A stretch of 64,000 bases of DNA, taken from positions 1 through 64,000 of the forward strand of contig JAYMGJ010000187.1 of assembly GCA_037178675.1 (NCBI GenBank). Direction: 5' to 3'. A program made the position numbers and the translations under genes. Below the pieces are notes generated by a model, which was not told where the DNA came from, made no database searches, and saw only the letters and a list, made by a program, of their open reading frames with translations. Shown here one piece after another: positions 1 through 10,658 of this stretch (position 1 is its first letter; each line of letters opens with the position of its first letter). The stretch is from Scleroderma bovista. Its lineage: Eukaryota > Basidiomycota > Agaricomycetes > Boletales > Sclerodermataceae.

Positions 1-1
1 G

Positions 2-139
2 GTACGTTGGTCCGGTTACGAAGGAACTGACGAAGAAACGTGATGGCTACTCGCCACGGAACTAGGCAACGCTACGGAACTGTTAGAAGATTATCATGTC
101 CGGTACCCGGACAAACCCGGACCACTCGCGTCTATGTAA
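2..139 (+). pseudogene. Ty3/gypsy family C polyprotein, C-terminal chromodomain fragment
   Basis: This is the last 45 or so codons of a gypsy pol polyprotein whose upstream part lies outside the window. The reading begins LVRWSGYEGTDEET and continues through the LLATELGN and YHVRYPDKPGP segments to a TAA at 137-139. The same sequence closes the family C copy at 23871-24006, where it follows an integrase and an SH3-like/chromodomain tail. In chromodomain gypsy elements this domain binds chromatin and guides integration. An in-frame TGA at 41-43 replaces the serine codon (TCT) found in the second copy, so this copy is interrupted. Assignment rests on the match to the second copy and on the RWxGY chromodomain signature. 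Confidence 0.75.
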
Positions 140-307
140 TAATACTCTCGCTCTCTGTTTCTCTTATCCGTTTCTTTTATCTGTTTCCCCTATCTGTTTC
201 ACTCTGTCTCTGTAATATCACTCACTCTCAAATCCAGCCACTTTTCTTTATAAACAAAAAAGTCAAACTAATTACACTTTCTATTTACAAAGTCCGGACC
301 GGACCAC

Positions 308-1458
308 TTACTCCGGCACAGCACCGCCAGGGTTCTCATGCTCCTCTTGGAGCCCCTGGACTTCCTTTTTGACCTCCTCCGGGTCGACCTCCGCTTCGCT
401 GTCCTCCGACTCCTCGTCTTCGTCCCAGGGCACCGTAAAAAATCGGCACTCCTCGAGGAAGGTCTCGAGGCCAGCCGTCAGCCGCTCATTCCCCCTCGCC
501 ACCGAGCGAGTGGCATCCGCGACCCGGCGCATCTGCCCGGTCATCTCCTCGACGGCCCCGGTCAGCCTGTCCAGCCGCTCCAGGAACGGTCCAGGGTCAA
601 ACCCGGACCGTTGCCCAGACGGCCCCGGCACCTCGACGATGTCGTCGTCGATGACGACCTTGGCGACCGTCTTCTTCTTTTTCCGCTTCTCCCCTCCTCG
701 CGGCGACGTTGCGACCTCCTTCGCCTTGCCCTTCCCTTTGTCCTCTACCGGACCCGGACCTCCTACCTCCGGCCACTCGCACCGCTCCTTGAGCCCGGCG
801 CACTTCATGCACGCGCGCTGCTTGGGCCTTTCCGGGTCTCGTTCGCACTTGGCCTTGTGCTTGGCACAACGAACGCACCTGCCAGGAAATTAATGAAAAA
901 TCGTAGAAGAAGATAAAAAACTGCTTACCGGGCTTCCTCACTCCGGTCACCACTCGGACCTGCCTCCGGCTCCTCCCTCATCCTCTTCTTCGACGCCTCC
1001 TGCGCCATCGCTCTCTGCCTCGCTGCGACCTCTGCAGCCCTTCGCTGCACCTCCGCCCTGTCCTTCTCCGCTTGCTCACGCGCCTGGCGCTCCGCCTCCT
1101 CTCTCGCCTTCTGCTCCGCCTCCGCCTTAGCGCGCTCCGCCTCCTCGCGAGCCCTTGCCTCCGCCTCTTCGCGCGCTCGCCTCTCCGCCTCTTCCTTACG
1201 CTGCTTCTCCTCCCTCTTCACTTGCTTGCGACGACGACGTTCCTTCGCCTTAGCGTCGAGGACGTCGGACTCGTCCTCGCTACCGGACTGAAGCTCCGGT
1301 GTTGGGGCCTTCGTCCAATCCCTGGACTCGGTGGCAGCAGAGGCGATGGGGCTGGTGGACTTAGCAGTGTTCGACATGTTTTGATCGATGGCAGGAAACT
1401 GGGGGTAAGAGGCCAAACCGGTCTGATCTTTATAGGTCCAAATTTCGTACCCAGACAA
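308..1458 (-). CDS. Antisense ORF of gypsy family C: coiled-coil protein with Zn2Cys6-like cluster
   Basis: A two-exon gene on the strand opposite to pol, between the pol stop and the 3' LTR. Exon 1 is 1458-929, a 50-bp GT-AG intron is 928-879, and exon 2 is 878-308; the joined frame has 366 codons plus stop. Residues about 60-170 are Arg/Lys/Glu/Ala-rich and strongly coiled-coil-like. The splice junction opens a cysteine cluster CVRCAKHKAKC, 11 residues, then CMKCAGLKERC. The spacing C-x2-C-x6-C-x11-C-x2-C-x6-C fits the fungal Zn2Cys6 binuclear cluster. A basic KRKKKK stretch, a second helical segment and an acidic tail follow. The start is the first Met in a frame conserved with 21539. A DNA-binding or Gag-like role is inference. 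The gene is open and CpG-rich, unlike its decayed relatives at 21539 and 24168. Confidence 0.75.
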
Positions 1459-1529
1459 TCACTCCGGACTCCGCATTGTTCTAGGCGACCACACGACAGC
1501 CTCATTGGGGCCTCATGGGTTCGGCCCCT

Positions 1530-1542
1530 AAAAGGGGGATAC
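1530..1542 (+). other. Polypurine tract of gypsy family C
   Basis: The purine run AAAAGGGGGATA plus one base lies directly upstream of the LTR start TGTTACG. A polypurine tract in this place primes plus-strand DNA synthesis in LTR retrotransposons. Its position shows that the element's sense strand is the plus strand, the same as pol, so the ORF at 308-1458 is genuinely antisense. Confidence 0.65.
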
Positions 1543-2183
1543 TGTTACGACCATGTCCAACTCCGGGTCCTATCCGGTCACTCCGGTCACTTCGCAGCTT
1601 TACAGCTCAACTCCGGTCGCCCACCAGTTACTCCGGTCGCGCTCACGCAGATAACCTTCCGTTAAGCACGACCCTTGGTCTATGCTCTATTCGTTCGTTA
1701 CCACACCTCGCCGTCAACCCTGCTTGGTCGTGAGTTCTCCGTGTACTTGTTATATCTCCTGACTTGTATTATTTTCACCGGACCTGATTTATTTTACCCG
1801 GACCTGACTTTATTTTCATCGGACCTGACCTAGTACTTTCTCCGGTTATCCCTTGTCCGCCCTTTGGGCTGTTTACTTGTCACCGTAAATACTCGACCCT
1901 AGTTCTCCGTAGTATAAGTACCCTGTACTCCGTCCTGTATACCTCAGTCTGAAATCAACTTAGTCACTACTCCAGTCTCTGTCTGTCTCCGTCTCCGTCT
2001 CCGTCCCTATCACCTTGACCGGAACCTACGCAAGGGATCAACGCACGTCGTCCTTGTCGTTGAATCCAAGCGGTCACCAACTCCGGCCGGACTAATCCCT
2101 CGTCCAGCCCTCTGCCCCCTCCCTTCGTCCGCGCTCGTCCGGACTTGACCGGACCTCCTACCGGAGTAGACCCGGACTTGACA
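1543..2183 (+). repeat. 3' LTR of gypsy family C (641 bp)
   Basis: The segment starts TGTTACGACCATGTCC and ends CGGACTTGACA, giving the TG...CA ends of an LTR. It follows a polypurine tract. Related copies lie at 20854-21453, 25853-26492, 26728-27351 and 28930-29549, with a diverged one at 58413-59331. The 5' LTR of this element would lie before the window start. Beyond position 2183 the sequence changes abruptly into the gag-like ORF of gypsy A. Confidence 0.85.
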
Positions 2184-3181
2184 GAAATACTGCAGCTGCT
2201 GAAGAACACCCTGTTATTGCTCGCATCTGTGCTAGGATTCATGAACAAGAGGGTCACACCTTCCTTGACAGAATGTTATTGACTACTAGTCGATTGGTAC
2301 CTCTCTCAGGCCTCAATCTTGAGACCTGCTACGCTCTCCCTGCTCGAGAAGGTGTTGATGAATTTGGAACTCCTTACCAGGATTATCTCATCCTGCACAC
2401 TCATATGGACATCATCAGCGAAGAGTCTATAACCAACCCTACTGGCAGAGTTGTGCATTTTGGGACTGCCTATACTCGATTCTATCCCCATCCCCCTTTC
2501 TTGACTATGAATCTAGATTTCCCTCTTGCCACCAGTGAAGCTCCTGATCCCCCTTCATCACCTCCTGCTGAACTGCCCACTTGCAATGGAACGTCTTCTC
2601 CTTCAGTCCCTGATCCACTGTCATCGCATCCTACTTCTCCTGAATCTCCTCCTCCTATTCCTACCAGTGCACCTGCCAACCAGTCTCCTACTCTCGATGA
2701 AGCTCTCCATGTTGTTGCCAGGCATATTGAAGCTGTCGGTGACAATGCTGTTGAGCCACTTCACCCTGCTATTGCCTATCTCTGTGCCCAGATTCATGAG
2801 GAAGAGAGATGCTCCATGCTTAACCTTTTGATCTACTTGCATGCTCATATGGACAACTCTGGTGCTGAAGAACCCGCTGCTCAAGCTCCAGAGCCCCCTG
2901 TCTCATCCAGTAATGATGATCCTCCATCATATTCTGCTGATTCTGTACCTGCTCCTGCCACCAATTCTACTCCCCCTATCCTTGTATTCACTTTGGAAGA
3001 AGAAGAGCAGACTACTCTCCTATCGACTCATGATTTCCCCATCTCTGGACTGCATCTTCTTGTCACTGCTGTTGATCAAGTTACCCAGGATGCCCATCCT
3101 ACTCCATCATCTCCCGAGGATGACTCTTCACTCCTCTTACGCCCTGCTGAAGTCAACTATCTTGTCAATTTATTTCGCTGA
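2184..3181 (+). pseudogene. Gypsy A gag-like ORF (5'-truncated)
   Basis: An open frame runs from the LTR junction near 2184 (first Met 2273) to a TGA at 3179-3181. It is rich in Pro, Ser and Thr and holds two similar helical segments: HPVIARICARIHEQEGHT before the first Met, and HPAIAYLCAQIHEEERCS in the second half. It precedes the pol frame of the same element, so it is most likely the Gag or spacer region. No CCHC zinc knuckle is visible. The 5' end is cut by, or abuts, the family C LTR. The pol frame starts in a different frame near 3170, through a programmed or mutational frameshift. The family assignment comes from position rather than a domain match. Confidence 0.5.
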
Positions 3182-6100
3182 ACTACTATCCTTGCCCTCA
3201 CGTACGCCTTTGCTTACTATGCCACATGTTTTTGATTCTTTTTGTACTACCAATGGTCTTTATACTCACTTTGACCGGAATGTCGTAAAACTACTGAACT
3301 CTTCCCAAGTATCCCGATCCTATTTTGATTCATTTTATGCTGGTCTTTTGCCTACCCCTGCTGTTCCAAGTTTTTCTTCATCCCATCCCACTCCCGCTCC
3401 AGTTGACTTACATTTATCCCAGCCTTTCTTCACTTTCAATGATTTTTGTGATTTACTGTACTTTAGGCACTGTATTTGTACTGACTCTGAAGATCTTGAC
3501 GATGAATTAGGCCAATGGTGCCTTGGCGCTTACAAACATGTGGATCGGAAAGTCAAACCAGTTCCTGGTCACTATCCAGAAGACGCCCACATTCATTGTC
3601 AATTCCCCGAAAATCCCCTCGACTCACTCACTCCACTCACTCCCCTGCCACCCGACTTCATTCCCACGAAGAAGCTTACCAATGAGCGCCTGGCTTCTAT
3701 GAAACTTAACTCTGATGGCTTCCTCTGGCCAGAAGAAGAAAAACTTTTTGTGCATGTCATGAAGCTTAATGAAGTGGCGCTAGCCTTTGACAAATCGGAA
3801 CACGACAATTTTCGCTCAGACTACTTGTCCCCTTACATCATCCCAGTCCTGCCCCATGAGCCATGGGAGTACTGCAACATCCCTATCCCTCCTGGCATTC
3901 GCGAACATGTTATCCAGCTGCTTAGAGACAAGATCGCAGCCGGACTCTATGAACCTGCCCAGTCATCGTACCGCTCCAAGTAGTTCTGTGTTATGAAGAA
4001 GAATGGAAAGATCCGGATTGTCCATGATCTGCAACCTCTCAATAAGGTTACAATCAGAGATGCCGGAGTTCCACCTATTTTGGATGACTTTGTTGAACCA
4101 TTCACTGGTCAGCAATGTTACACGGTCTTTGATCTCTTTTCCGGATTTGATGCCCACCAACTGCATCCCGATAGTCGAGATCTCACATCATTTATGACAC
4201 CCCTCGGTCTCTTACGACATACCGCCATGCCACAAGGCTACACCAACTCTCCTTCCAAATTCCAGAATTGTACTAGTTTCATCTTACAGGATGAGATCCT
4301 GCACGTAGCCAACATATTCATCGACAATCTTCCCATCAAAGGCCCTGAAACATGCTGTAACGATGCCAATGGCAACACTGAAACCCTGCCAGCCAACCCA
4401 GGGATTCGTCGCTTCATTTGGGAACATGCTGTAGATGTGCACCGGATTATGCATCGCTTTGCGCATGCAGGTGGAACATTCTCTGGTCCGAAGACCCAAC
4501 TCTGCCATCCTTGTGTCTTGATTCTTGGCCAAGAATGCCATCCTGATGGTCGCTCTCCTGACCATGGCAAAGTCAAGAAGATCTTAGATTGGCCTCCCCT
4601 TGCAACGCCGAAGGATGTGCGCTCATTTCTAGGTCTCTGCGGCACTGTGCACATTTGGATTGCCAACTATTCCCTCCTCACTCGTCCTCTCATCAATCTC
4701 TACCACAAAGACACTCCTGTTGTTTGGGACACCCCCCAGCAAGACGCTTTCGATGCCTTGAAGATCGCTGTCTCTTCCACTCCCTCCCTTCATCCCATCG
4801 ATTATTCCACAGATCTCCCTGTCATTCTCTCAGTCGACACCAGCTATATCGCCATCGGATTCATCCTGTCCCAGTATGATGAGTCTGGTCGCAAACATCC
4901 TGCTCGTTATGGCTCACTTCCTATCAATGAACGCGAATCTCACTATAGTCAGCCCAAACTCAAGTTATATGGTCTATTCCGTGCACTTTGTCACTATCGT
5001 CTCTTTCTTTACGGTGTCAAGAACCTCCATGTTGAAGTCGATGAAAAGTACATCAAGGGTATGCTTAATGATCCTGACCTCCAACCTAATGCTACTATCA
5101 ATCGCTGGATCGAAGGTATACTCTTATTTGACTTTAAACTAATTCACGTTCCAGCCGCTCGTCACCAAGGACCTGATGCGCTCTCTAGGCATCAGCCCTC
5201 TGAAGAGGAGATAGAAGATGGTGAAAGAGATGCTGAAGACGCTGATGAATGGCTAGAAGATCTTTTGTTTTGTACCGCCGCCCACCCTCTTTCTTATGAC
5301 CCCGCTATGCTCCCTTCATTCCTATCTCAAGATACGACTCAAGATGTTATTCTACGACAAATTCTCCACTTCCTCCAAACAACTCAACTCCCATCATTCC
5401 CCTCCAACACTGCTCATAAACATTTCATCAGACGCTCCCTACAATTCTTTATTTGTTCTGGCCAACTGTTCAAACGTCGAGGCCTTCATACTCCAACTAA
5501 AGTCATCTTTGATCCTGATCTCCGTGTGCAACTTCTCAATCAAACCCATGAAGACCTTGGGCACCGCGGAGTATTTGGAGTATTCCAAGCTGTCAGGGAT
5601 CGCTTCTATTGGCCACAGATGTACTCAGACGTTGCCCACCACATTCATTCTTGCCATGAATGCCAGATTTGCAGCACTCGCAAAGTTGAAATTCCCCTCA
5701 CTGTCTCTCCATCCCCCCGAATCTTCATGAAGATCTATGTTGATGTCATGCTCATGCCAAAAGCTCGTGGCTATCACTATCTTGTTGCTGCTCACAATGA
5801 TCTCTCCCTTGCTGCCGAAGGCTGTGCTCTCAAGCATGCCAGTTCAGACAGCCTAGTCAAGTTTTTCTGGGAAGAAATTATTTGCTGTTATGGAGTTATT
5901 GCCCAGATTGTCAATGGCAGTGAGGTCAAGGGTGCATTTGAGAAACTCATGCAGTGATACTCTATTCCCCAAATCTGCATCTCCCCCTATAATTCCAAAG
6001 CCAATGGAGTTGTAGAGCGTGGACACTTTACTATCCGCGAAGCTATTATCAAGTCCTGTGAAGGCGATCTCAATCTATGGCCCACCAAGGTCCATCACGC

Positions 6101-6689
6101 TTTCTTTGCAGACAAAGTCATCACCTGTCGTTCTACTGGATTCAGCCCCTACTACCTCCTTCATGGTCTCGATCCCGTCCTCCCATTTGATCTCTTTGAG
6201 GCTACCTATCTTGTTGAAGGCTTCTACTCTGAGATGACCTCAGAGGAGCTTCTTTCCCTGCGCATCAGACAATTGGAGAAAAGACCAGACGATTTCCATG
6301 ATGCGTTCACTACTCTACAGAAGACCCGCCTCCGTTCCAAAGCCCAATTTGAGAAGAGATATACCAGACGTCTATTCAAGTCCTCCTACCAGCCTGGAGA
6401 CCTTGTCCTGGTTCGCAACAGCCAAGTGGAGAAAGAATTAGATCGTAAATCAAAGCCACGTTACCTTGGCCCCTTTGAAGTTGTTCGTCGCACTCAAGGT
6501 GGCTCGTACGTCCTAAAGGAAATGGATGGAACTGTCTCAGCTTGAGGCATAGCTGCATTTCACCTTATCCCGTATTATTCCCAACACACTCCTTTGCCTG
6601 ACTCTATTCTCCCTAACGATGATGAAAGTGATGATGAAAATGTCGATGAAAATGGAGAAAAAGATTACGACTCTGACAACTCATCATGA
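3182..6689 (+). pseudogene. Gypsy A pol: reverse transcriptase, RNase H, integrase, SH3-like tail
   Basis: One reading frame continues to a stop at 6687-6689 but is broken by TAG 3981-3983, TGA 5955-5957 and TGA 6543-6545. Domains in order: a linker with FLWPEE and PIPPGI motifs; reverse transcriptase (KIRIVHDLQPLN, MPQGYTNSPSKFQ, FIDNLPIKGP, IILGH-like block); RNase H (DTSYIAIGFIL); a GPDALSRH tether; zinc-binding integrase N-terminus (HEDLGHRG, CHECQIC); integrase core; and a tail with PGDLVLVRNS and KSKPRYLGPFEVVRR. The catalytic FIDD of RT reads FIDN (codon 4326-4328, GAT to AAT). The integrase block that is normally TDNGSE reads VNGSE and lacks the aspartate. Each stop is one C-to-T or G-to-A step from Trp, Arg or Gln. 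The element is dead but clearly Ty3/gypsy. Confidence 0.9.
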
Positions 6690-6831
6690 TGCCCAATATG
6701 CCTTCATGCTATGTCATATGCCCCCTATGCTTCCTCATCTATGCCCCCCCATGCCAGTCTTCCCAGCTCTTTTGTTGTCCCACCCTCCTTGTTTGCAATC
6801 GGGGACGATTGCATTTCATGTCGCCTGTGGA

Positions 6832-8887
6832 TGTCACGCACCAAACAGGTTTGGTACAGTGAACATGGAAGATAATGCCTATATCGAATGATCCTTATGC
6901 GAAGGATAAGCACGATGGACCCTCATCATAGCCATCTATCACACAAGAAGACTATCCTGATGCGAGAGATGAATGCCAATGCAGACAGTCATCTATCACA
7001 CGAGAACCGCCAAGAAGCAGAAGAAACTGAAGGAATAATGTCAATTGTGGTATGAGAAAGGAATGCACACGTCTGCAGTCCAACTCCCATACCAGAATGA
7101 TCAAAGAAGCCGAAGAATTGATGGAGAAACGAAGGAGAAAGAGAAGAAATGATTTTTAGCACCCAAATGTCATTTTTAGGCGCCCAGTGCCGGCATTCCG
7201 ATATTTTGAATAGCTCTGTCATTTCTGAAGCTATCAGGCACGTGACTATACCGTCAGAGAGCCTAGAGCGTGGTCTATCTGCCTGTCAAGTTCCGACGCA
7301 AATCCATTCATTTCCCATGGAGATATTCCCCCTGCAATCCAGACATTCGCTTCATCACTCACTATGGAGTCCGTATTTTCTCTGGATCATTTCTCTGCTA
7401 TTGCTGCAGATCTCCACTATGTCCTGCTCTTAGGACAGCCTCTCCCAGAGTTCCCATGCACTGCCTGGCACATATCTTCCCAGCCTGCTCCCTCAGTCCC
7501 TCTCGTTCTCGGTCAGCACGTTCTCCTCGTCAGTCCTGCGTCAAGGACGTACTTTGGTCATCTTAGGTCTATTGTCAAGCTTGAGAAGTCTTCTCTGGTT
7601 GTCTCTGTGTCCCCTGAGCCCTCAGCCTATGGTCCCTTCCTCCCAGATACTTGCCATGTCCATCTTCCTCTGTCATTTGTCTCACTTCCCTGGATGTGTT
7701 GAATTCAATACTCTATCCGCTTCCCTACTTTCAGACGACGTCCCCCAGCACCATGACAGTTATTCCCCCCACTTTATAGTGCTATTAGGAAGAAGAACCC
7801 TCTCTCGTTCTTTCCCAGAAGAGAGCTCGTCAAGGGAGTCCATGGTTGCGCTTCAGCGGCGCTAGAACACATGCACTATACCTTAGTGTATGCTGACCCC
7901 CCAAAAAGACCTCTGGACCCCTGGTACCCTTCTTGTGGCTGTTTTGTCTCAGATCAATCCCCCTGTTTATCTCAGATCTTCCCCATTGTTGTCCCATCAA
8001 ATTCTTGATGGTACACAGCCCCCCCATCAAACTTCTTAGGCTGTGCATCAATGACTCCTTCTGCTGTGCAGTGACCCATCCCTTGTTTACTGATGCTCTC
8101 TTGTCATCAGTATTACTCTATCCCTTTTGCATTTTTGGTATATTACTCAGCTGATGACTCACTCCCTTACCAATCAATCTTGTCATGCAGCTTACTCATT
8201 CCTGCTTATCCCTTGCTTACTGATCGCTTACAAACCCCTTACAAAGCTCTTACCAATCCCTTACCAATCCTTGACAAATTCTGCTTACTCCCTTCTCTTT
8301 TTGTACTTTAATGCTGTGCCCCCCCATGTATTTAAACCCCTGGGCTCAGCCCAGTGAAAAGACCCAATTGCACGAAATTATCCCTCTCTCAGACTCTCTC
8401 AGTCAGTATCCCCTCAGTTCTTTGAGTCTTGTAGGCTTCAGTGAAGGTCTAAAGACTCTGATATTCAAGTTTTATTCAATCTATTCAAGTCCAAGTATTT
8501 CTCTAGGCTCAAGCGGAGTCTAGCCTGTCTATCCTTCATATCCCATTGCTTCTGGATGTCAGGAGCCCCCTTGCCCCTTTGCTGCACCAACCTCTAGGTG
8601 TAGTATCACTGTTTCAGTCCCAGTCAACCCAATCCCCGCTTTGACACTTCCTAGGCTTTAGGAAGAGTCCAGAGCCCTATCCTCTTCGTCTTCTATTACT
8701 CCTGTACCCCAGGAGTATCCTGCATCACCGTCTGCATTACCCTGTTGGTGTAGATCCCCTTCCCCCCTCCTCAGCACATCCTCTCTGGACACCGCAGAGG
8801 TAAACCACCACTTGCACATTTTCGTAGTCCTTTGTTGGTGTTGTGTTTGGGTTATTACTCCGACCCAAATCCTCACTTTGACTCACA
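6832..8887 (+). repeat. Repeat R copy 1, putative 2-kb LTR
   Basis: A 2,056-bp block starts TGTCACGCACC and ends TTTGACTCACA, and it recurs at 58203-61491. It follows the end of gypsy A pol, so it could be that element's long 3' LTR. TG...CA ends and a TATA-like ATTTAAA about 1.5 kb into the unit at 8330 fit an LTR. No PBS follows and no target duplication is seen (left GTGGA, right CTGCG). The right end joins the gag of gypsy B in mid-gene, so the block or its element landed in gypsy B or was joined to it. This copy lacks the nested insertions of copy 2 and serves as the empty-site reference. Confidence 0.65.
7364..7702 (+). pseudogene. Conserved ORF inside repeat R (copy 1, prematurely stopped)
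   Basis: This frame of 112 codons starts MESVFSLDHFSAIAADLHYV and is kept almost unchanged in copy 2 at 59660-60034. Here it ends at TGA 7700-7702; the same position in copy 2 is CGA (59996-59998) and the frame runs 12 codons further. No domain is recognised; it is hydrophobic and rich in Leu, Pro and Ser. Conservation of the frame between two otherwise diverged copies suggests a coding past, but two copies are too few to prove selection. Confidence 0.35.
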
Positions 8888-9235
8888 CTGCGAGATGGGG
8901 AGAGCTCAAGAGCTTTTCCTCATCAATGTTCAGAGCCAGGGGTCGGCCCGTTATTACCAGGGCCAAACTTATTTCTCTTCAGCTGCATCTGGGAGTGGTA
9001 CACCCATGGATATAGGTGCCGCTGAGCCAAACCAGAAAAGGGGTAAAGGGCCCCAATGCTACAATTGCCAATTATTTGGACACATTGCATGTGAGTGCAC
9101 AAAGCCGCACTACCCTCGTCGTGGGCAACAACAAGCACGGGCAACGCAAGCCCAGCTGGAGGATGACCAGCTAAATGCAGTAAGAGGAATGATGTTTGCA
9201 GAAATGCAGGTGTTTTTCAGAGATTTAAAAGATTA
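8888..9235 (+). pseudogene. Gypsy B gag, C-terminal fragment with CCHC zinc knuckle
   Basis: The reading through ARYYQGQTYF, GTPMDIGAAEPNQ and then CYNCQLFGHIACEC ends with TAG at 9233-9235. CYNC-x4-H-x4-C is the retroviral zinc knuckle of Gag nucleocapsid, which binds the element's RNA. The PMDIGA motif just before it is typical of fungal gypsy Gags. The N-terminal part is missing because repeat R ends at 8887. The protease that follows (9659-10129) belongs to the same element. Confidence 0.8.
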
Positions 9236-9277
9236 GAGAGTGAGGACACATCGGGCATCCTCGCTCTCGAGTCTTCT

Positions 9278-9646
9278 TTGGACACAGCTGTACGTATTCT
9301 GGACTATAGACTTTCTCATGCTACTACTCCTGCTGTGCAGGAAATATTTAAATACTGCATTGCTTTGTTACGTACAAAAATAGCGAAAACCTACAAAAAA
9401 GTGTCTTCTGTAATTTCTTCTGTCTCAGTTTCTCCTTCCTGCTTCTCTGTCTTGTCAGTTGATAGTATGGACTATGATTCGGACTGTTCTGTACCTTCTA
9501 AGGGGGTCCCTGCAAAGAGCTTGGCGCCGGAAGTAAAATTGACCATGCTTAATTCCCGATTGAATAAAAATATTCTTTCTCCTTCTTTGGCATTTAAGGA
9601 ACTGGAAAGTCCCACCGGCAACTTGGAAGTTTCTATGGACTTATGA
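9278..9646 (+). pseudogene. Gypsy B gag-protease linker ORF
   Basis: This is a 122-codon frame between the zinc knuckle and the protease of gypsy B, ending 13 bp before the protease Met. It is Ser/Val-rich in the middle and shows no known domain. By position it is the Gag-Pro linker or the start of the Pro-Pol frame of the element. It is given as part of the element rather than as an independent gene. Confidence 0.4.
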
Positions 9647-9658
9647 AGGTCCTTCACA

Positions 9659-10129
9659 ATGGAACGTGAAGTGACAGTACCAGTCTGCATCCGCAGACCT
9701 CTTAATACTATTAAAGTAGATGCCCTGCTAGACAGTGGCGCTACTGGTTGTTTTGTTGACAAGAGCTGGGCTCTTGATCAACGGCTTCAGTTATCTAAGC
9801 TGGTAAAGCCCATCCCTGTGCTTAACGTAGATGGCACTAGGAATCAGGAGGGCGATATCATGCACTATGTATTGTTGACAGTCAGTATTGGGAAACACGC
9901 TGAAAAGCTGTGGTGTGCCATTACATGCCTTGGAAAAGTGCCGCTTATCCTTGGTCACACCTGGCTTCAGAAGCATAACCCCAATATAGATTGGGTCACT
10001 GGCAAAGTTAATTTAACCAGGTGTCCTCCAGAGTGCAAGTCGCTCTTAGAGACACGCTTTGCTAAGTTATTAAGAGAAAACGAATCTCAGGAAACTTGGG
10101 TGCAAGCTTTGAAAGCTCATGCCCAGTGA
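9659..10129 (+). pseudogene. Gypsy B aspartic protease (retropepsin)
   Basis: The frame contains VDALLDSGATGCFVD, the D-S-G-A catalytic loop of retropepsins, and further on LILGHTWLQKHNP, the conserved hydrophobic-GxxWL block near the protease C-terminus. The enzyme cuts the element's own polyprotein. It stops at 10129, followed by about 500 bp of degraded linker with several stops and a Pro/Ala-rich segment (10480-10620). The CACTA-like element starts near 10635, and the rest of this gypsy pol resumes at 17438. Confidence 0.85.
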
Positions 10130-10658
10130 GAAATAGCCCTATGTGAGGCTATGGAGCAGTAGCCAAACGTAGGCAAATAGGAATGACTAGGTCCGCATTG
10201 CAAATGAGAGCTGTCATAGGAATATTTGCTAGTTGTACGTATGGAAGTCAATTTATACCTATGCACATAGCTGGCCATAGAGCTACGTAGATCCCGCTCG
10301 AGGGTCAGGATACTAGTCATCCTACTATGCGAATATATGGACTGCTAGTTCCCTCGAACCTTCTAGGCCATTATATGAAAAAATAGTTGAATTCAATGTC
10401 CCTCCACCTTCCCCCTGGTCTCATGACCAGTATGCTATCATATGTGAATCTAGTAGCGATGAACGTCCCACCCGCCACCCTGCCTGCTAGTACTGCTGCT
10501 CCCGCCACCCTGTCCAGTAGTACTGCTGCTCCCGCCACCCATGCTCCCGCCTGCCACTCCTGCTCCTGCCCAGCGCTCTCTCATTCCTGCCATCCCCTTC
10601 CCGATCCACCGCACTCGTTCGGTTCCATCATACACACCACTTGCTATCCATCATCTTG

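Noticed and set aside
6832..8887. Repeat R as a solo insertion with a target duplication.
   Set aside because: Neither copy has matching 5-bp flanks (GTGGA/CTGCG and AGTGA/GTGGG). I keep it as a putative LTR only.
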